Shown in pieces: positions 1 to 9,773 of a stretch of DNA of 64,000 nt (its first letter is position 1; each line of letters begins with the position of its first letter). Below the pieces are notes generated by a model, which saw only the letters and a list, made by a program, of their open reading frames with translations, did not search any database and was not told the DNA's origin. This stretch comes from Streptomyces misionensis (GTDB lineage Bacteria; Actinomycetota; Actinomycetes; Streptomycetales; Streptomycetaceae), in NCBI RefSeq assembly GCF_900104815.1, contig NZ_FNTD01000004.1, positions 868,001 to 932,000 of the forward strand. Direction: 5' to 3'. The translations under genes and the position numbers were made by a program.

Positions 1-1181
1 TCGAGGAACGCCTGCACCGGACCGGGCGCCCCCTTGCCGAGGACCCGGTCGCGCAGCACCGCCTTGCGGTCCTTGGCGGTGATGTCGGGGTTCTGCTCGG
101 AGCCGGAGAGGGCGAACTCCTTCTCGATGATCTTCCGGGTGAGGACGAACCAGGAGTGGTCGTAGCCCGCGATGTCCTCGGTGGTGCGCAGGTACTTGAG
201 GGTGTTGAGGGTGTCGTAGCCGGGCAGGCAGGGGTCGGGCAGCCGGCGGCCGAGGGCGTCCAGCCAGATGGAGGACGGGCCGGGCAGGATGCGGATGCCG
301 TGGCCGGACCAGACCGGGTCCCAGTTCCGCAGGCCCTCGGTGTAGTGCCACATCCGGTCCCGGTTGACCAGCCGGACGCCGGCCGCCGCGCTGATGTCGA
401 GCATGCGGCCGTCGACGTGGGCGGGTACGCCGGTGACCATCTCGGCGGGGGGCGTGCCGAGGCGGGCGGGCCAGTAGCGGCGCACGATGTCGTGGTCGGC
501 GCCGATCCCGCCGGTGGTGACGACGACGGCCTGGGCGGTGAGTTCGAAGTCGCCGACGCGCTCGCGGCTGGTGGCGACGCCGCGCGGTGCGTCGTCGGGG
601 GCGAGGACGGTGCCGCGCACGCCGCGGGCCGTGCCGTCCTCGATGACCAGTTCGTCCACCTGGTGGCGGTGGTGGAAGGTCAGCAGCCCGTCGCGGGCGG
701 CCTGCCGGGCGTGCTCGACGAAGGGTCCGACCACTCCGGTGCCGGTGCCCCAGGCGATGTGGAAGCGGGGCACGGAGTTGCCGTGTCCGTCGGCCCTGAG
801 GTCGCCGCGCTCGGCCCAGCCGACGGTGGGCAGCAGTTCTATGCCGTGGCCGCGGAGCCAGGACCGCTTCTCGCCGGCCGCGAACTCCACGTAGGCGCGG
901 GCCCATCGGACCGCCCAGGAGTCCTCGTCCTCGATCCGGTCGAACTGCGCGCTGCCGCGCCAGTCGTTCCAGGCCAGTTCGAAGGAGTCCTTGATGCCGA
1001 TGCGGCGCTGTTCCGGGGAGTCGACGAGGAAGAGGCCGCCGAAGGACCAGTACGCCTGGCCGCCGAGGTTGGCGCCGTTCTCCTGGTCGACGAGGGCCAC
1101 CCGGCGTCCCCGGCTGGTGAGTTCGTGGGCCGCGACCAGGCCGGCGAGGCCCGCTCCGACGACGATGACGTCCGCGTCCAT
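1..1181 (-). CDS. FAD-binding dehydrogenase (KSTD/fumarate-reductase-like flavoprotein), 3' end cut by window
   Basis: The gene reads leftwards and runs off the window edge, so about 393 N-terminal codons are visible and no stop is seen. It starts ATG at 1181 (MDADVIVVGAGLAGLVAAHE), giving a Rossmann GxGxxG dinucleotide-binding motif at residues 8-13 and a Gly-rich GGQAYWSFGG stretch near residue 46 that is typical of FAD_binding_2 flavoproteins such as 3-ketosteroid dehydrogenases. A good ribosome binding site (GAGGAAGGA) sits upstream. It lies 17 nt downstream of the TetR gene stop, so the two form an operon and the regulator probably controls this enzyme. The family oxidises or reduces C-C bonds next to carbonyls using bound FAD; the substrate cannot be told from sequence. 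The visible C-terminal part is also collinear with annotated FAD-binding dehydrogenases of Streptomyces as I remember them. Confidence 0.85.
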   Translation of the reverse strand, partial: MDADVIVVGAGLAGLVAAHELTSRGRRVALVDQENGANLGGQAYWSFGGLFLVDSPEQRRIGIKDSFELAWNDWRGSAQFDRIEDEDSWAVRWARAYVEFAAGEKRSWLRGHGIELLPTVGWAERGDLRADGHGNSVPRFHIAWGTGTGVVGPFVEHARQAARDGLLTFHHRHQVDELVIEDGTARGVRGTVLAPDDAPRGVATSRERVGDFELTAQAVVVTTGGIGADHDIVRRYWPARLGTPPAEMVTGVPAHVDGRMLDISAAAGVRLVNRDRMWHYTEGLRNWDPVWSGHGIRILPGPSSIWLDALGRRLPDPCLPGYDTLNTLKYLRTTEDIAGYDHSWFVLTRKIIEKEFALSGSEQNPDITAKDRKAVLRDRVLGKGAPGPVQAFL

Positions 1182-1198
1182 GACGTGGGGTTCCTTCC

Positions 1199-1846
1199 TC
1201 AGTGCGTGGATGAGGGGGTGGCGGCGGTGGGCGGCGCGGTGCGGCCGTCGGTGAGCAGGGCGGTGAGCAGTTGCTTGAGCCAGGTCCGCGCGCGTTCGAC
1301 GTCCTTGTCCAGCAGCAGCTGGACGGTGACGCCGTCGTACGCGGCGACCACGGCGTGCGCGGCGCCCGCCACGTCGCCGAGCACGGCGGGCAGCGCGGTG
1401 TGGCCCCGGGCCCGGAAGAGGCGGTCGGCGACGGCCTCGCGGAGCCGGGCGCGGTGGTCGAGGAGGGCCCCGGCGACGGCCGGGTCGCGGGCGGCGTGCA
1501 CCAGGAAGTCGGTCTTCACCAGCAGCCAGTCCACGTCGAGCAGCAGCACCTCGGTGACGCGGTCCACGGCGGCCGGTACGTCGAGGCCGGGGCCGTCCTC
1601 GGCGAGGGCGCCCGCGACCTGGTCGGCGATGAGGTCGGCGCGCTCCTGGTAGAGGGCGAAGAACAGCTCGTCCAGGGTGGCGAAGTTGGAGTAGAAGGCG
1701 CCCCGGCTGTACCCGGCGGCCTCGCAGACCTCCTCGATGGAGACCCGCCCGAAGCCCTTGGCGGCGAACACCCGGAACGCGGCGTCGAGCAGCCGGGCAC
1801 GGGTGTGCGCCCGGCGCCGGGGGACGCGCTCGGCGGTCTCCTGCAT
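1199..1846 (-). CDS. TetR family transcriptional regulator
   Basis: 215 aa. The N-terminal helix-turn-helix is clear: the stretch ARLLDAAFRVFAAKGF followed by EVCEAAGYSRGAFYSNF is the TetR_N signature (residues about 20-65), and the all-alpha remainder would bind the ligand. I chose ATG 1846 (MQETAERVP) because GCGAGG lies 8 nt upstream; an in-frame start at 1891 exists but would place the start codon inside the 43-bp operator palindrome. The gene is divergent from the AlkB-like gene at 1981 and lies directly upstream of the FAD dehydrogenase, so autorepression plus control of the flavoprotein is the simplest reading. The inducer is unknown. Confidence 0.9.
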   Translation of the reverse strand: MQETAERVPRRRAHTRARLLDAAFRVFAAKGFGRVSIEEVCEAAGYSRGAFYSNFATLDELFFALYQERADLIADQVAGALAEDGPGLDVPAAVDRVTEVLLLDVDWLLVKTDFLVHAARDPAVAGALLDHRARLREAVADRLFRARGHTALPAVLGDVAGAAHAVVAAYDGVTVQLLLDKDVERARTWLKQLLTALLTDGRTAPPTAATPSSTH

Positions 1847-1858
1847 GGCGGCACCTCG

Positions 1859-1901
1859 CTTTCGATACAGGAATGTATCCAATACATCCATGTATCGAAA
1901 G
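1859..1901. promoter_or_regulatory. 43-bp imperfect palindrome, probable TetR operator
   Basis: Two 21-nt arms are centred on base 1880 and 18 of 21 pairs match. The outer 11 bp are perfect (CTTTCGATACA paired with TGTATCGAAAG), and an inner ATGTAT/ATACAT element repeats the half-site. It lies 13 nt upstream of the TetR start and about 80 nt upstream of the divergent AlkB-like gene. The length and dyad fit binding of two TetR dimers. Binding by the adjacent regulator is inference. Confidence 0.75.
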
Positions 1902-1980
1902 GGGGCGGACGCGAGGGGACCCGGCGGAGCCGGGATTGATCAAATGGAACGGATTTTCGATTAAGGAGTACGCTGGCTCC

Positions 1981-2610
1981 ATGGCCACGCACCTCCAGGG
2001 CTCCCTGTTCGACCAGACCGACGAGCTGGGACTCGGCCCGCTGGACGGACTGCGCCGGACCGTGCTGGGCGCCGGCGCCTGGATCGACGTGCTGCCGGGC
2101 TGGCTCGGCGGCGCCGACACCCTGTTCGAAACACTGGCGGCACAGGTGCCCTGGCGCGCCGAGCGCCGCAAGATGTACGACAACGTGGTCGCCGTGCCGC
2201 GCCTGCTGGCCTTCTACGGCGCGGCGGACCCCCTCCCCCACCCGGTCCTGGACGAGGCCCGCGCCGCGCTGTCCCGGCACTACGCCGAGGAACTGGGCGA
2301 GCCGTTCACCACCGCCGGGCTGTGCTTCTACCGCGACGGACGGGACAGCGTGGCCTGGCACGGCGACCGGATCGGCCGGGGTTCGCGCGAGGACACGATG
2401 GTGGCGATCCTCTCCGTGGGCGAGCCCCGCGATCTGCTGCTGCGCCCGGTCGGCGGGGGCGGCCCGACGGTGCGGCGGCCGCTCGGACACGGCGATCTGA
2501 TCGTGATGGGCGGCTCCTGCCAGCGCACCTGGGAGCACTGCGTGCCGAAGACGGCGCGGGCCGCCGGACCGCGGATCAGCATCCAGTTCCGGCCGCACGG
2601 CGTGCGCTGA
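1981..2610 (+). CDS. AlkB-like Fe(II)/2-oxoglutarate-dependent dioxygenase
   Basis: 209 aa. The double-stranded beta-helix iron motif is present: H-x-D in VAWHGDRIG (residues about 124-126), the distal His in TWEHCVPK, and the C-terminal R-x5-R in RISIQFR that binds 2-oxoglutarate. This matches AlkB homologues, which remove alkyl lesions from nucleic acid bases by oxidative demethylation. Start ATG 1981 is fixed by AAGGAG about 12 nt upstream. It is divergent from the TetR gene and may or may not share its operator. Being in the same intergenic region as a TetR operator is unusual for a repair gene, but co-regulation is unproven. Confidence 0.88.
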   Translation: MATHLQGSLFDQTDELGLGPLDGLRRTVLGAGAWIDVLPGWLGGADTLFETLAAQVPWRAERRKMYDNVVAVPRLLAFYGAADPLPHPVLDEARAALSRHYAEELGEPFTTAGLCFYRDGRDSVAWHGDRIGRGSREDTMVAILSVGEPRDLLLRPVGGGGPTVRRPLGHGDLIVMGGSCQRTWEHCVPKTARAAGPRISIQFRPHGVR

Positions 2611-2696
2611 GACTCCGGCCGGCCCCTTGCGCCGGGTGGTGCCCGATCTGATTGGCTGTCCTCCCGACGATCATCGACACTCGGGGCGGAGAGAGC

Positions 2697-3464
2697 ATGC
2701 GGGCACAGGTACACCAAGTCGCCGACGGCACCTATCTGGTGCACGGCAACAACGTCAACTGGGTGATCCTCAAGGACGGGGACGGCATCACGCTGATCGA
2801 CACCGGCTACCCCGGGGACCGGCCGGGAGTTCTGGAGTCCCTCGCGGAGGTGGGCGGTTCGCCGGAGGCGGTCGCCGCGGTGCTCATCACCCACGCGCAC
2901 AACGACCATCTGGGCTCGGCCGAGTACCTGCGCACCACCCACGGCACGCCCGTCTACCTGCACCCGGCGGAAGTCCCGCACGCCCGCCGGGACTTCCTGC
3001 ACCAGGCCACCATCGGCGACGTGGTCCGCAACGCCTGGCGGCCGGGCCTGCTGCCCTGGGCGGCGCACGTCATCAAGGTCGGCGGCATCGAGCACAACCC
3101 GGTCTCCGCGCCCGAGCCGTTCCCCGCCGAGGGCCCGCTGGACCTGCCGGGCCGCCCGGTGCCCGTGCACACCCCCGGCCACACCGACGGCCACTGCGTC
3201 TACCACCTGCCCGAGGCGGGCATCGTGATCTCCGGCGACGCCCTGGTCAGCGGGCACGCCACCTCGCGGGTGAAGGGACCGCAGCTGCTGCACGGCTTCT
3301 TCCACCACGACGGCGGCCAGGTGCTGGACTCCCTGGACGTGATCGCCGCGCTCGACGGCGACACCCTGCTGCCCGGCCACGGCCCGGTCCACCGGGGCGC
3401 GGTGCGCGCCGCCGCCGAACAGGCCCGCGACCGGGCCACCCGCGGGTCCCGCGGGCGGGCCTAG
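2697..3464 (+). CDS. Metallo-beta-lactamase-fold hydrolase
   Basis: 255 aa, cytoplasmic. The di-zinc MBL motif H-x-H-x-D-H is seen in ITHAHNDHLG (residues about 68-73), followed by PGHTDGHCVY (third-site His), GDALVSGHA (bridging Asp region) and LLPGHG (last His), so all metal ligands appear present. Start ATG 2697 has GGAGAGA just upstream; an in-frame upstream ATG-like start at 2652 has no ribosome binding site. The family covers glyoxalase II, lactonases and generic thioester or ester hydrolases, and the substrate is not predictable. It follows the AlkB-like gene by 86 nt on the same strand and ends 15 nt from the convergent universal stress gene. Confidence 0.88.
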   Translation: MRAQVHQVADGTYLVHGNNVNWVILKDGDGITLIDTGYPGDRPGVLESLAEVGGSPEAVAAVLITHAHNDHLGSAEYLRTTHGTPVYLHPAEVPHARRDFLHQATIGDVVRNAWRPGLLPWAAHVIKVGGIEHNPVSAPEPFPAEGPLDLPGRPVPVHTPGHTDGHCVYHLPEAGIVISGDALVSGHATSRVKGPQLLHGFFHHDGGQVLDSLDVIAALDGDTLLPGHGPVHRGAVRAAAEQARDRATRGSRGRA

Positions 3465-3479
3465 GGTTCACGTCCCGCG

Positions 3480-4346
3480 CTACACGTGCGGGACCACCGC
3501 CACCGGGCAGTCCGCGTGATGCAGCACGCCGTGGGCGACCGAGCCGATCCGGGCCCCCACGGCGGTGCGCCGGGCCCGCCGGCCGACGACCATCAGCTGG
3601 GCCCGGCCGGCCAGCGACAGCAGCACCTGCCCGGCGCTGCCCATCTCCACCTGCTCGGCCACCGGGACCCCGGGGAACCGCTCGCGCCAGGGCCGCAGCG
3701 CGTCGGCCAGGGCCTGCCTCTCGTACGGTTCGAGACCGCCGGCCTCGTCCAGCAGCCTGAGCGAACCGGGGCTGTAGGCGAAGACCGGCGGCAGGGTCCA
3801 GGCCCGCACGGCCCGCACGGTGGCGCCGCGGGCCGCCGCCGTCTCGAAGGCGAAGCGCAACGTGGCGGCGCTGTCCTCGGGGTCGCCGTGCTGGCCGACC
3901 ACCACCTCCCGCCCGGCCGCCTCCAGCGCCGGGCGGTCCCCGGCGCGCACCAGCACCACGGGCCGGGTGGCCTCGGCGATGACCTGCTGTCCGACGGAGC
4001 CGAGCAGGAAGCCGACGACCGGTCCGTGCCCGCGCGAGCCGAGCACCAGCATCTCGTCCCGCGAGGCAGCGCCGCCGAGCGCCGCCACGGCGCCCTCCTC
4101 GACCACGTCGGCGCTCACCGTGAGCTTCGGGTGCCGCTCGGCGAGCGCGCGCACCGTCTCGGCCACGCCCTGCTCCGCCCAGCCCCGCTGCGTCTCCCGG
4201 TCGGCTCCGGCGAGCTTGTCGGCGTGGTGCCACGCGTGCAGCACCCGCAGGGGCAGGTCCCGGCGCACGGCCTCCCGGGCCGCCCAGTCGAGCGCGGCCC
4301 GGCTCTCCTCCGTGCCGTCCGTGCCTGCCGTGATCGGCCGTGTCAT
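3480..4346 (-). CDS. Universal stress protein, tandem UspA domains
   Basis: 288 aa made of two UspA domains (about 1-140 and 150-288). Domain 1 opens with PITAGTDGTEESRAALDWA and has the ATP-binding pattern G-2x-G-9x-G-S (GSRGHGPVVGFLLGS). In domain 2 that glycine motif is degenerate (VVGRRARRTAVGARIGS), so nucleotide binding may rest on domain 1. Tandem USPs of this length are common in Streptomyces and accumulate under redox or energy stress. The gene stands alone, convergent with the MBL-fold gene. A second tandem USP occurs at 58050. Confidence 0.9.
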   Translation of the reverse strand: MTRPITAGTDGTEESRAALDWAAREAVRRDLPLRVLHAWHHADKLAGADRETQRGWAEQGVAETVRALAERHPKLTVSADVVEEGAVAALGGAASRDEMLVLGSRGHGPVVGFLLGSVGQQVIAEATRPVVLVRAGDRPALEAAGREVVVGQHGDPEDSAATLRFAFETAAARGATVRAVRAWTLPPVFAYSPGSLRLLDEAGGLEPYERQALADALRPWRERFPGVPVAEQVEMGSAGQVLLSLAGRAQLMVVGRRARRTAVGARIGSVAHGVLHHADCPVAVVPHV

Positions 4347-4584
4347 GCCTGGTCTCCTCGTCGTCCCGGGGGTGCGTGCTGCCGGTGCCCACTATCGGGC
4401 ACCGCGCGGCCCTTGCCGCCCCCGGCCCCGCGCCCGTCCGGACGAACCGGGGCGAAGGCGGGCGATCGAACTTACGACGGAGGCATACCGGTGCGGTGGC
4501 AGCGCGGCGACGGGCCCCGGGACATCCGGTGACGGTTCGGCGGCGGGCGCCACGGCACCCGCGGGCCGACACGGAGGAATCCGC

Positions 4585-4935
4585 ATGAGCACCCCTGAGG
4601 GCATCGACCCGGGCGTCCCGCCGAGCGGCACCGGCTGCGTGGAGTGCGAGGCCACGGGCGGCTGGTGGTTCCATCTGCGCCGCTGCGCCCAGTGCGGGCA
4701 CATCGGCTGCTGCGACGACTCCCCCGCCCGGCACGCCACCGCCCACTACCGGGCCACCGGACACCCGGTCATCCGCAGCTTCGAGCCGGGCGAGCAGTGG
4801 TTCTGGGACTACACCACCGAGGAGTTGTACACCTCGGGGCCCGAACTCGCCCCGCCCGCGGGTCATCCCGCCGACCAGCCGGTGCCCGGTCCCGCGGGGC
4901 GGGTGCCGGAGGACTGGGCGCGCGGCTCGGGCTGA
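4585..4935 (+). CDS. UBP-type zinc finger protein
   Basis: 116 aa. The Cys/His pattern CVEC, CAQCGHIGCC and RHATAHYRATGHP is the ZnF-UBP fold that in eukaryotes binds the C-terminal Gly-Gly of ubiquitin. Streptomyces have small stand-alone versions with no known partner. Start ATG 4585 has GGAGGA 7 nt upstream. The C-terminal 30 residues are Pro/Gly-rich and probably unstructured. Its last 73 nt overlap the end of the convergent esterase gene at 4863. Confidence 0.85.
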   Translation: MSTPEGIDPGVPPSGTGCVECEATGGWWFHLRRCAQCGHIGCCDDSPARHATAHYRATGHPVIRSFEPGEQWFWDYTTEELYTSGPELAPPAGHPADQPVPGPAGRVPEDWARGSG

Positions 4936-6182
4936 GCCCCGGCGCGCGCGGGGCGTCCGGCCCGGCGCGCGCACTGGAGGCGGTCCAGGTCGACGCCGCC
5001 GGCAAGGGCCCGCATGCCCCGGTCGCCGGGGTGCAGATGGTCGCCGCCGTCGAGGTCCGGGCGCAGCCGCTCGGGGTCGCGGGGGTCGCGCAGCACCCGG
5101 TCGAAGTCGGCGACGGCATCGAACTCCCCGCTCTCGCGGACGAACCGGTTGACGTCCCGGCGTACGGCCTCGGCGCCGGGGTTCCATTCCGGCCGGCCCT
5201 TGAACGGGCCGATGGTCGCGGCGACCACGCACAGGTGGGCGGCGTGCGCCCGGCGCACGATCCGCCGGTAGCCGGCGATCAGGTCGGCCGCGGTGGCGCC
5301 GGGGCGGGCCTTGAGGTCGTTGACGCCCTCGAAGAGGAAGACGGTGCGCACCCCCGGCAGCGACAGCACGTCGCGGTCCAGCCGGTGCAGGGCGCTGGGC
5401 CCGGCGTCGTCCGCGAGCACCTTGTCCCCGGAGATGCCCTCGTCGGCCACGCCCTCGACGGCGGCGCGGGCCGCGCGCAGGCGCCGGGCGAGGTGGTCGG
5501 GCCAGCGGCGGTCGGTGTCCGGGGTGGACCTCTCGCCGTCGGTGAGGGAGTCGCCGAGCACGGCCACGGCGCCGGTCGCCGGGCGGCCCGGCCGTACGGA
5601 GACGGCGTCGAGGTACCACCAGGAGCCGGTGGTCCCCGTCCAGTGCGCGGCGCCCGGCGCGGCGGTGTGCGCGCCCTGCCCGGTGTACGACGTCCGCAGC
5701 GCCATCCGGTGACCGCTGGCCGGTCCGGCGGCGTGCGGGGTGTGCAGGCTGACGGCGAGGTCCGCGCCGGCCGGCAGCCGGCCGGGCAGCGGGTCGCTCC
5801 ACGCCATGGTGCCGGGGGGCAGGGTGATCCGGCGGGCGCCGCCGAAGGTCAGCGGGCGGTTGGCGCCGGGGCGCACGGCGGCGCCGCGCAGCCGCGGTCC
5901 GGCGTAGACGTGGTCGAGGGTCAGCGGGCGGTCGCCGAAGGCGTTGGTGAAGCGGACGCGGGGCGCGCTGCCGCCCACGCTGGTGTGCACGATCATCCGG
6001 TAGTCCCGGCCCGCCGCGCCCGGGCCGAGCCGTTCGGCGCTCGCCGCCCAGGTGACCACGCCGGAGGGGTGCCCGGTGGCACCGGGCAGGTGGGGTGCCG
6101 CGCGGGCCGGGCCGGCCTGGCAGGCGGCGGCCGTCAGCAGGGCGGCGGCGACGCGGCAGCCGCGCCCGCACCGGCCGTTCAC
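4863..6182 (-). CDS. Secreted SGNH/GDSL-family esterase
   Basis: 439 aa from GTG 6182. A signal peptide is visible (short charged start, then VAAALLTAAACQAGPARA). The catalytic blocks of SGNH hydrolases follow: block I GDSLTDG (nucleophile Ser), block III GVND and block V DHLHP (Asp and His). An N-terminal beta-rich domain of about 170 residues precedes them, as in many Streptomyces GDSL esterases. An in-frame ATG at 6308 has a better ribosome binding site (GGGAGGGA) but would put 42 extra residues before the hydrophobic segment, so I prefer 6182 and leave the start open. The 3' end overlaps the zinc-finger gene by 73 bp, tail to tail. Confidence 0.82.
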   Translation of the reverse strand: MNGRCGRGCRVAAALLTAAACQAGPARAAPHLPGATGHPSGVVTWAASAERLGPGAAGRDYRMIVHTSVGGSAPRVRFTNAFGDRPLTLDHVYAGPRLRGAAVRPGANRPLTFGGARRITLPPGTMAWSDPLPGRLPAGADLAVSLHTPHAAGPASGHRMALRTSYTGQGAHTAAPGAAHWTGTTGSWWYLDAVSVRPGRPATGAVAVLGDSLTDGERSTPDTDRRWPDHLARRLRAARAAVEGVADEGISGDKVLADDAGPSALHRLDRDVLSLPGVRTVFLFEGVNDLKARPGATAADLIAGYRRIVRRAHAAHLCVVAATIGPFKGRPEWNPGAEAVRRDVNRFVRESGEFDAVADFDRVLRDPRDPERLRPDLDGGDHLHPGDRGMRALAGGVDLDRLQCARRAGRPARAGAQPEPRAQSSGTRPAGPGTGWSAG

Positions 6183-6448
6183 GGGGTGCCCGGTCCGCCG
6201 GGTCCCGGCCGGGCCCCGGGGGACGTGTCGGCGTGTCCCACGCTCGTCATGGTCGCGCCGCCACGCCGGCCGCGCACCTCGGTGGGCGCTCTCACCGGGG
6301 GTGCCCATCCGCTGTCCCTCCCGCCGTACGGTCCCGGTCTCGCCGTCGGTGCGGGTTCCGGGGGGCGGCGCCACGATGCGGTGGCGGATCGGCGGCGGAC
6401 CTGCGGATGCCCCGCGCGGGGCGGGGCATCCGGTGGTGCGGGGGTCGG

Positions 6449-8242
6449 TCAGTGCCGGGCGGCCGGCGTGTTGGCCGCGGTCACGTCGACCGCGGCCCAC
6501 GCCTTGTCCACCGTCTTGTACTCGGTGCTGCTCGCGCCGTACAGGTCCTTGGCCGCCTTCAGCGTCGCGACGCGCGCGTCGTGGAAGTCGGTCGTGGAGA
6601 CCATGTAGCGGGTGAGCGCCCGGTAGAAGATGGCGGTGGCCTTGGTGCGGCCGATGCCCTTCACCGTGGACCTGTCGTACGTCGGCGAGTCGTACGCGAC
6701 GCCGTTGATCGTCTTCTTGCCGCTGCCCTCCGCGAGGAGGTAGTAGGCGTGCGACGAGACGCCGGAACCGGCGTGCACCTCGGTGCCGTAGGTCTCCGGC
6801 GTCCAGTAGTCGATCGTGCCCTCGAGCTTGTCGAGCGAGGGGTGGTCCAGGCGGCGCAGGAACTTCTGCCCGATGCCCAGCTTCTCGCCGATCAGGTAGT
6901 CGGGCGTGTCGCTCTTGTTGGCCGCGAAGAACTCGACGTTGGAGCCGAAGATGTCCGCCAGCGACTCGTTGAGCGCGCCCGGCTCGCCGTACTGGTTGCC
7001 GTCGGGGTCGACGTAGGTCGGCTCCAGCTTCGCGGTGGCGTCCACCACGCCGTGGGTCAGTTCGTGACCGGTGACGTCCAGGACGACCAGCGGCTTCCTG
7101 AAGGTCCGCCCGTCGCCGTCGCCGTACAGCATGCAGGTGCAGGTGGGGTCCCAGAACGCGTTGGCGACCTTGTCGCCCCAGTGGACCATCCCGTGGGCGG
7201 CCTTGCCGTTGCCGGCGATCCCCTTGCGCCCGAACGTCTTCTTGTAGAAGTCCAGGGTCTTGGTGATGCCGTACTGGGCGTCGGCGGCGGCGCTGGCACG
7301 GTTGGCGGTCGTGCCGTTGCCCCACACGTTGGTGGTGCTGGTGAACTTCGCGCCGGCGCCGAAGCTTTCGGGACTCCTGCCCTTGGCGTCGCGCACCTCG
7401 GTGCCGTACCGGGTCGGGTCGGCGAGCTGGTAGTGGCCGCGCGAGGTCTGCGTGGTGGTGAGGCCGACGCTGCCGACGAAGAGCGTCTTGCCGGTGCCGC
7501 TCGCGGCCGACGGGTACGACGTCCTGGCACCGGTGGTGGTGCCCGAGCCGGCCAGGGCGGCGCTGCGCGCGGCACCGACGGCCGGGTCGAGCGTCACGCC
7601 CTTCTTGCGCAGGGAGGCGAGCAGCCTGGGCGACAGGAACTGGTCGCTGTCGGGGGTGTTGCTGCGCACCTTGCCGGTGACGGCGTCCACGACGACGGTG
7701 TTGGTGCCGTCCTGGGCGGTCACGGTCACCTGGTAGGCGAGCGCGGAGGCGCCGCCCCGGGCGTCCACGACGAGCCGGGCGGTGCCCGCCTCTCCCTTGG
7801 CGGTCTGGGCGGCCTTGGCGGCGGCCTGGCCCGCGGTGAGCCTGGCCTGCGTGGCGGCGGCCGGCTTGACGGTGTGGTCGGCGGCGCGGGTCACGCCCGT
7901 GTAGCGGAGCGCGTGGTTGAGGTGGACCACGAGGTCGCCGCCGAGCACCGGCAGGCCGGCGTGGGTGCGCTCGAAGCGGACGTGCCGGGCGCCCTCCGGG
8001 TCCAGCATGACGTCCTGGGCCCGCAGTTCGTCGCCCTGCGTGACCCCGGTCGCGGTGGCGTGCGCGAAGGCCGCGGCGCGCGCCGCGCTCACCACGGTGG
8101 CGTCGGCGCTGGTGGCGGCGGACGCGACGGAGCGCGCCTCCCCCGTCGTGGTGGGTCCCGCGAAGGCCGTACCGGCCAGGCCCGTGGCAACCGTCGTCAC
8201 CGCGACGGCGACCGCCACCGAGCGTATGTGCGGTTTACGCAA
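6449..8242 (-). CDS. Secreted M4 family (thermolysin-like) metallopeptidase
   Basis: About 597 aa. A Sec signal peptide (RKPHIRSVAVAVAV...GTAFA) is followed by the FTP/PepSY propeptide region (about 40-240), which acts as chaperone and inhibitor, then the catalytic domain. The zinc motif is HELTH with the third ligand Glu in GALNESLADIFG, and the late His in GSGVSSHAYYLL is the transition-state stabiliser, so the enzyme looks intact. I place the start at TTG 8242 because GAAGGA lies 12 nt upstream within an otherwise untypical leader; an in-frame TTG at 8284 is the alternative. It is divergent from the serine hydrolase at 8554, and both are exported enzymes. Confidence 0.9.
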   Translation of the reverse strand: MRKPHIRSVAVAVAVTTVATGLAGTAFAGPTTTGEARSVASAATSADATVVSAARAAAFAHATATGVTQGDELRAQDVMLDPEGARHVRFERTHAGLPVLGGDLVVHLNHALRYTGVTRAADHTVKPAAATQARLTAGQAAAKAAQTAKGEAGTARLVVDARGGASALAYQVTVTAQDGTNTVVVDAVTGKVRSNTPDSDQFLSPRLLASLRKKGVTLDPAVGAARSAALAGSGTTTGARTSYPSAASGTGKTLFVGSVGLTTTQTSRGHYQLADPTRYGTEVRDAKGRSPESFGAGAKFTSTTNVWGNGTTANRASAAADAQYGITKTLDFYKKTFGRKGIAGNGKAAHGMVHWGDKVANAFWDPTCTCMLYGDGDGRTFRKPLVVLDVTGHELTHGVVDATAKLEPTYVDPDGNQYGEPGALNESLADIFGSNVEFFAANKSDTPDYLIGEKLGIGQKFLRRLDHPSLDKLEGTIDYWTPETYGTEVHAGSGVSSHAYYLLAEGSGKKTINGVAYDSPTYDRSTVKGIGRTKATAIFYRALTRYMVSTTDFHDARVATLKAAKDLYGASSTEYKTVDKAWAAVDVTAANTPAARH

Positions 8243-9714
<1,472 letters not shown>

Positions 9715-9773
9715 TTTCCGGCGGGCGGATCACGATCTTGGCGGAATGCCCCCTTCCGGGTGAGGATTCCCCC

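Noticed and set aside
1936..1964. TTGATC...GATTAA as promoter of the AlkB-like gene
   Set aside because: The -10 match is poor and the transcript would start downstream of the ribosome binding site AAGGAG.
3247..6171. Very long ORF on the - strand (974 codons) across the USP, zinc-finger and esterase genes
   Set aside because: Low-complexity Arg/Pro/Ala-rich translation; it is a GC-driven antisense shadow of the recognised genes in other frames.
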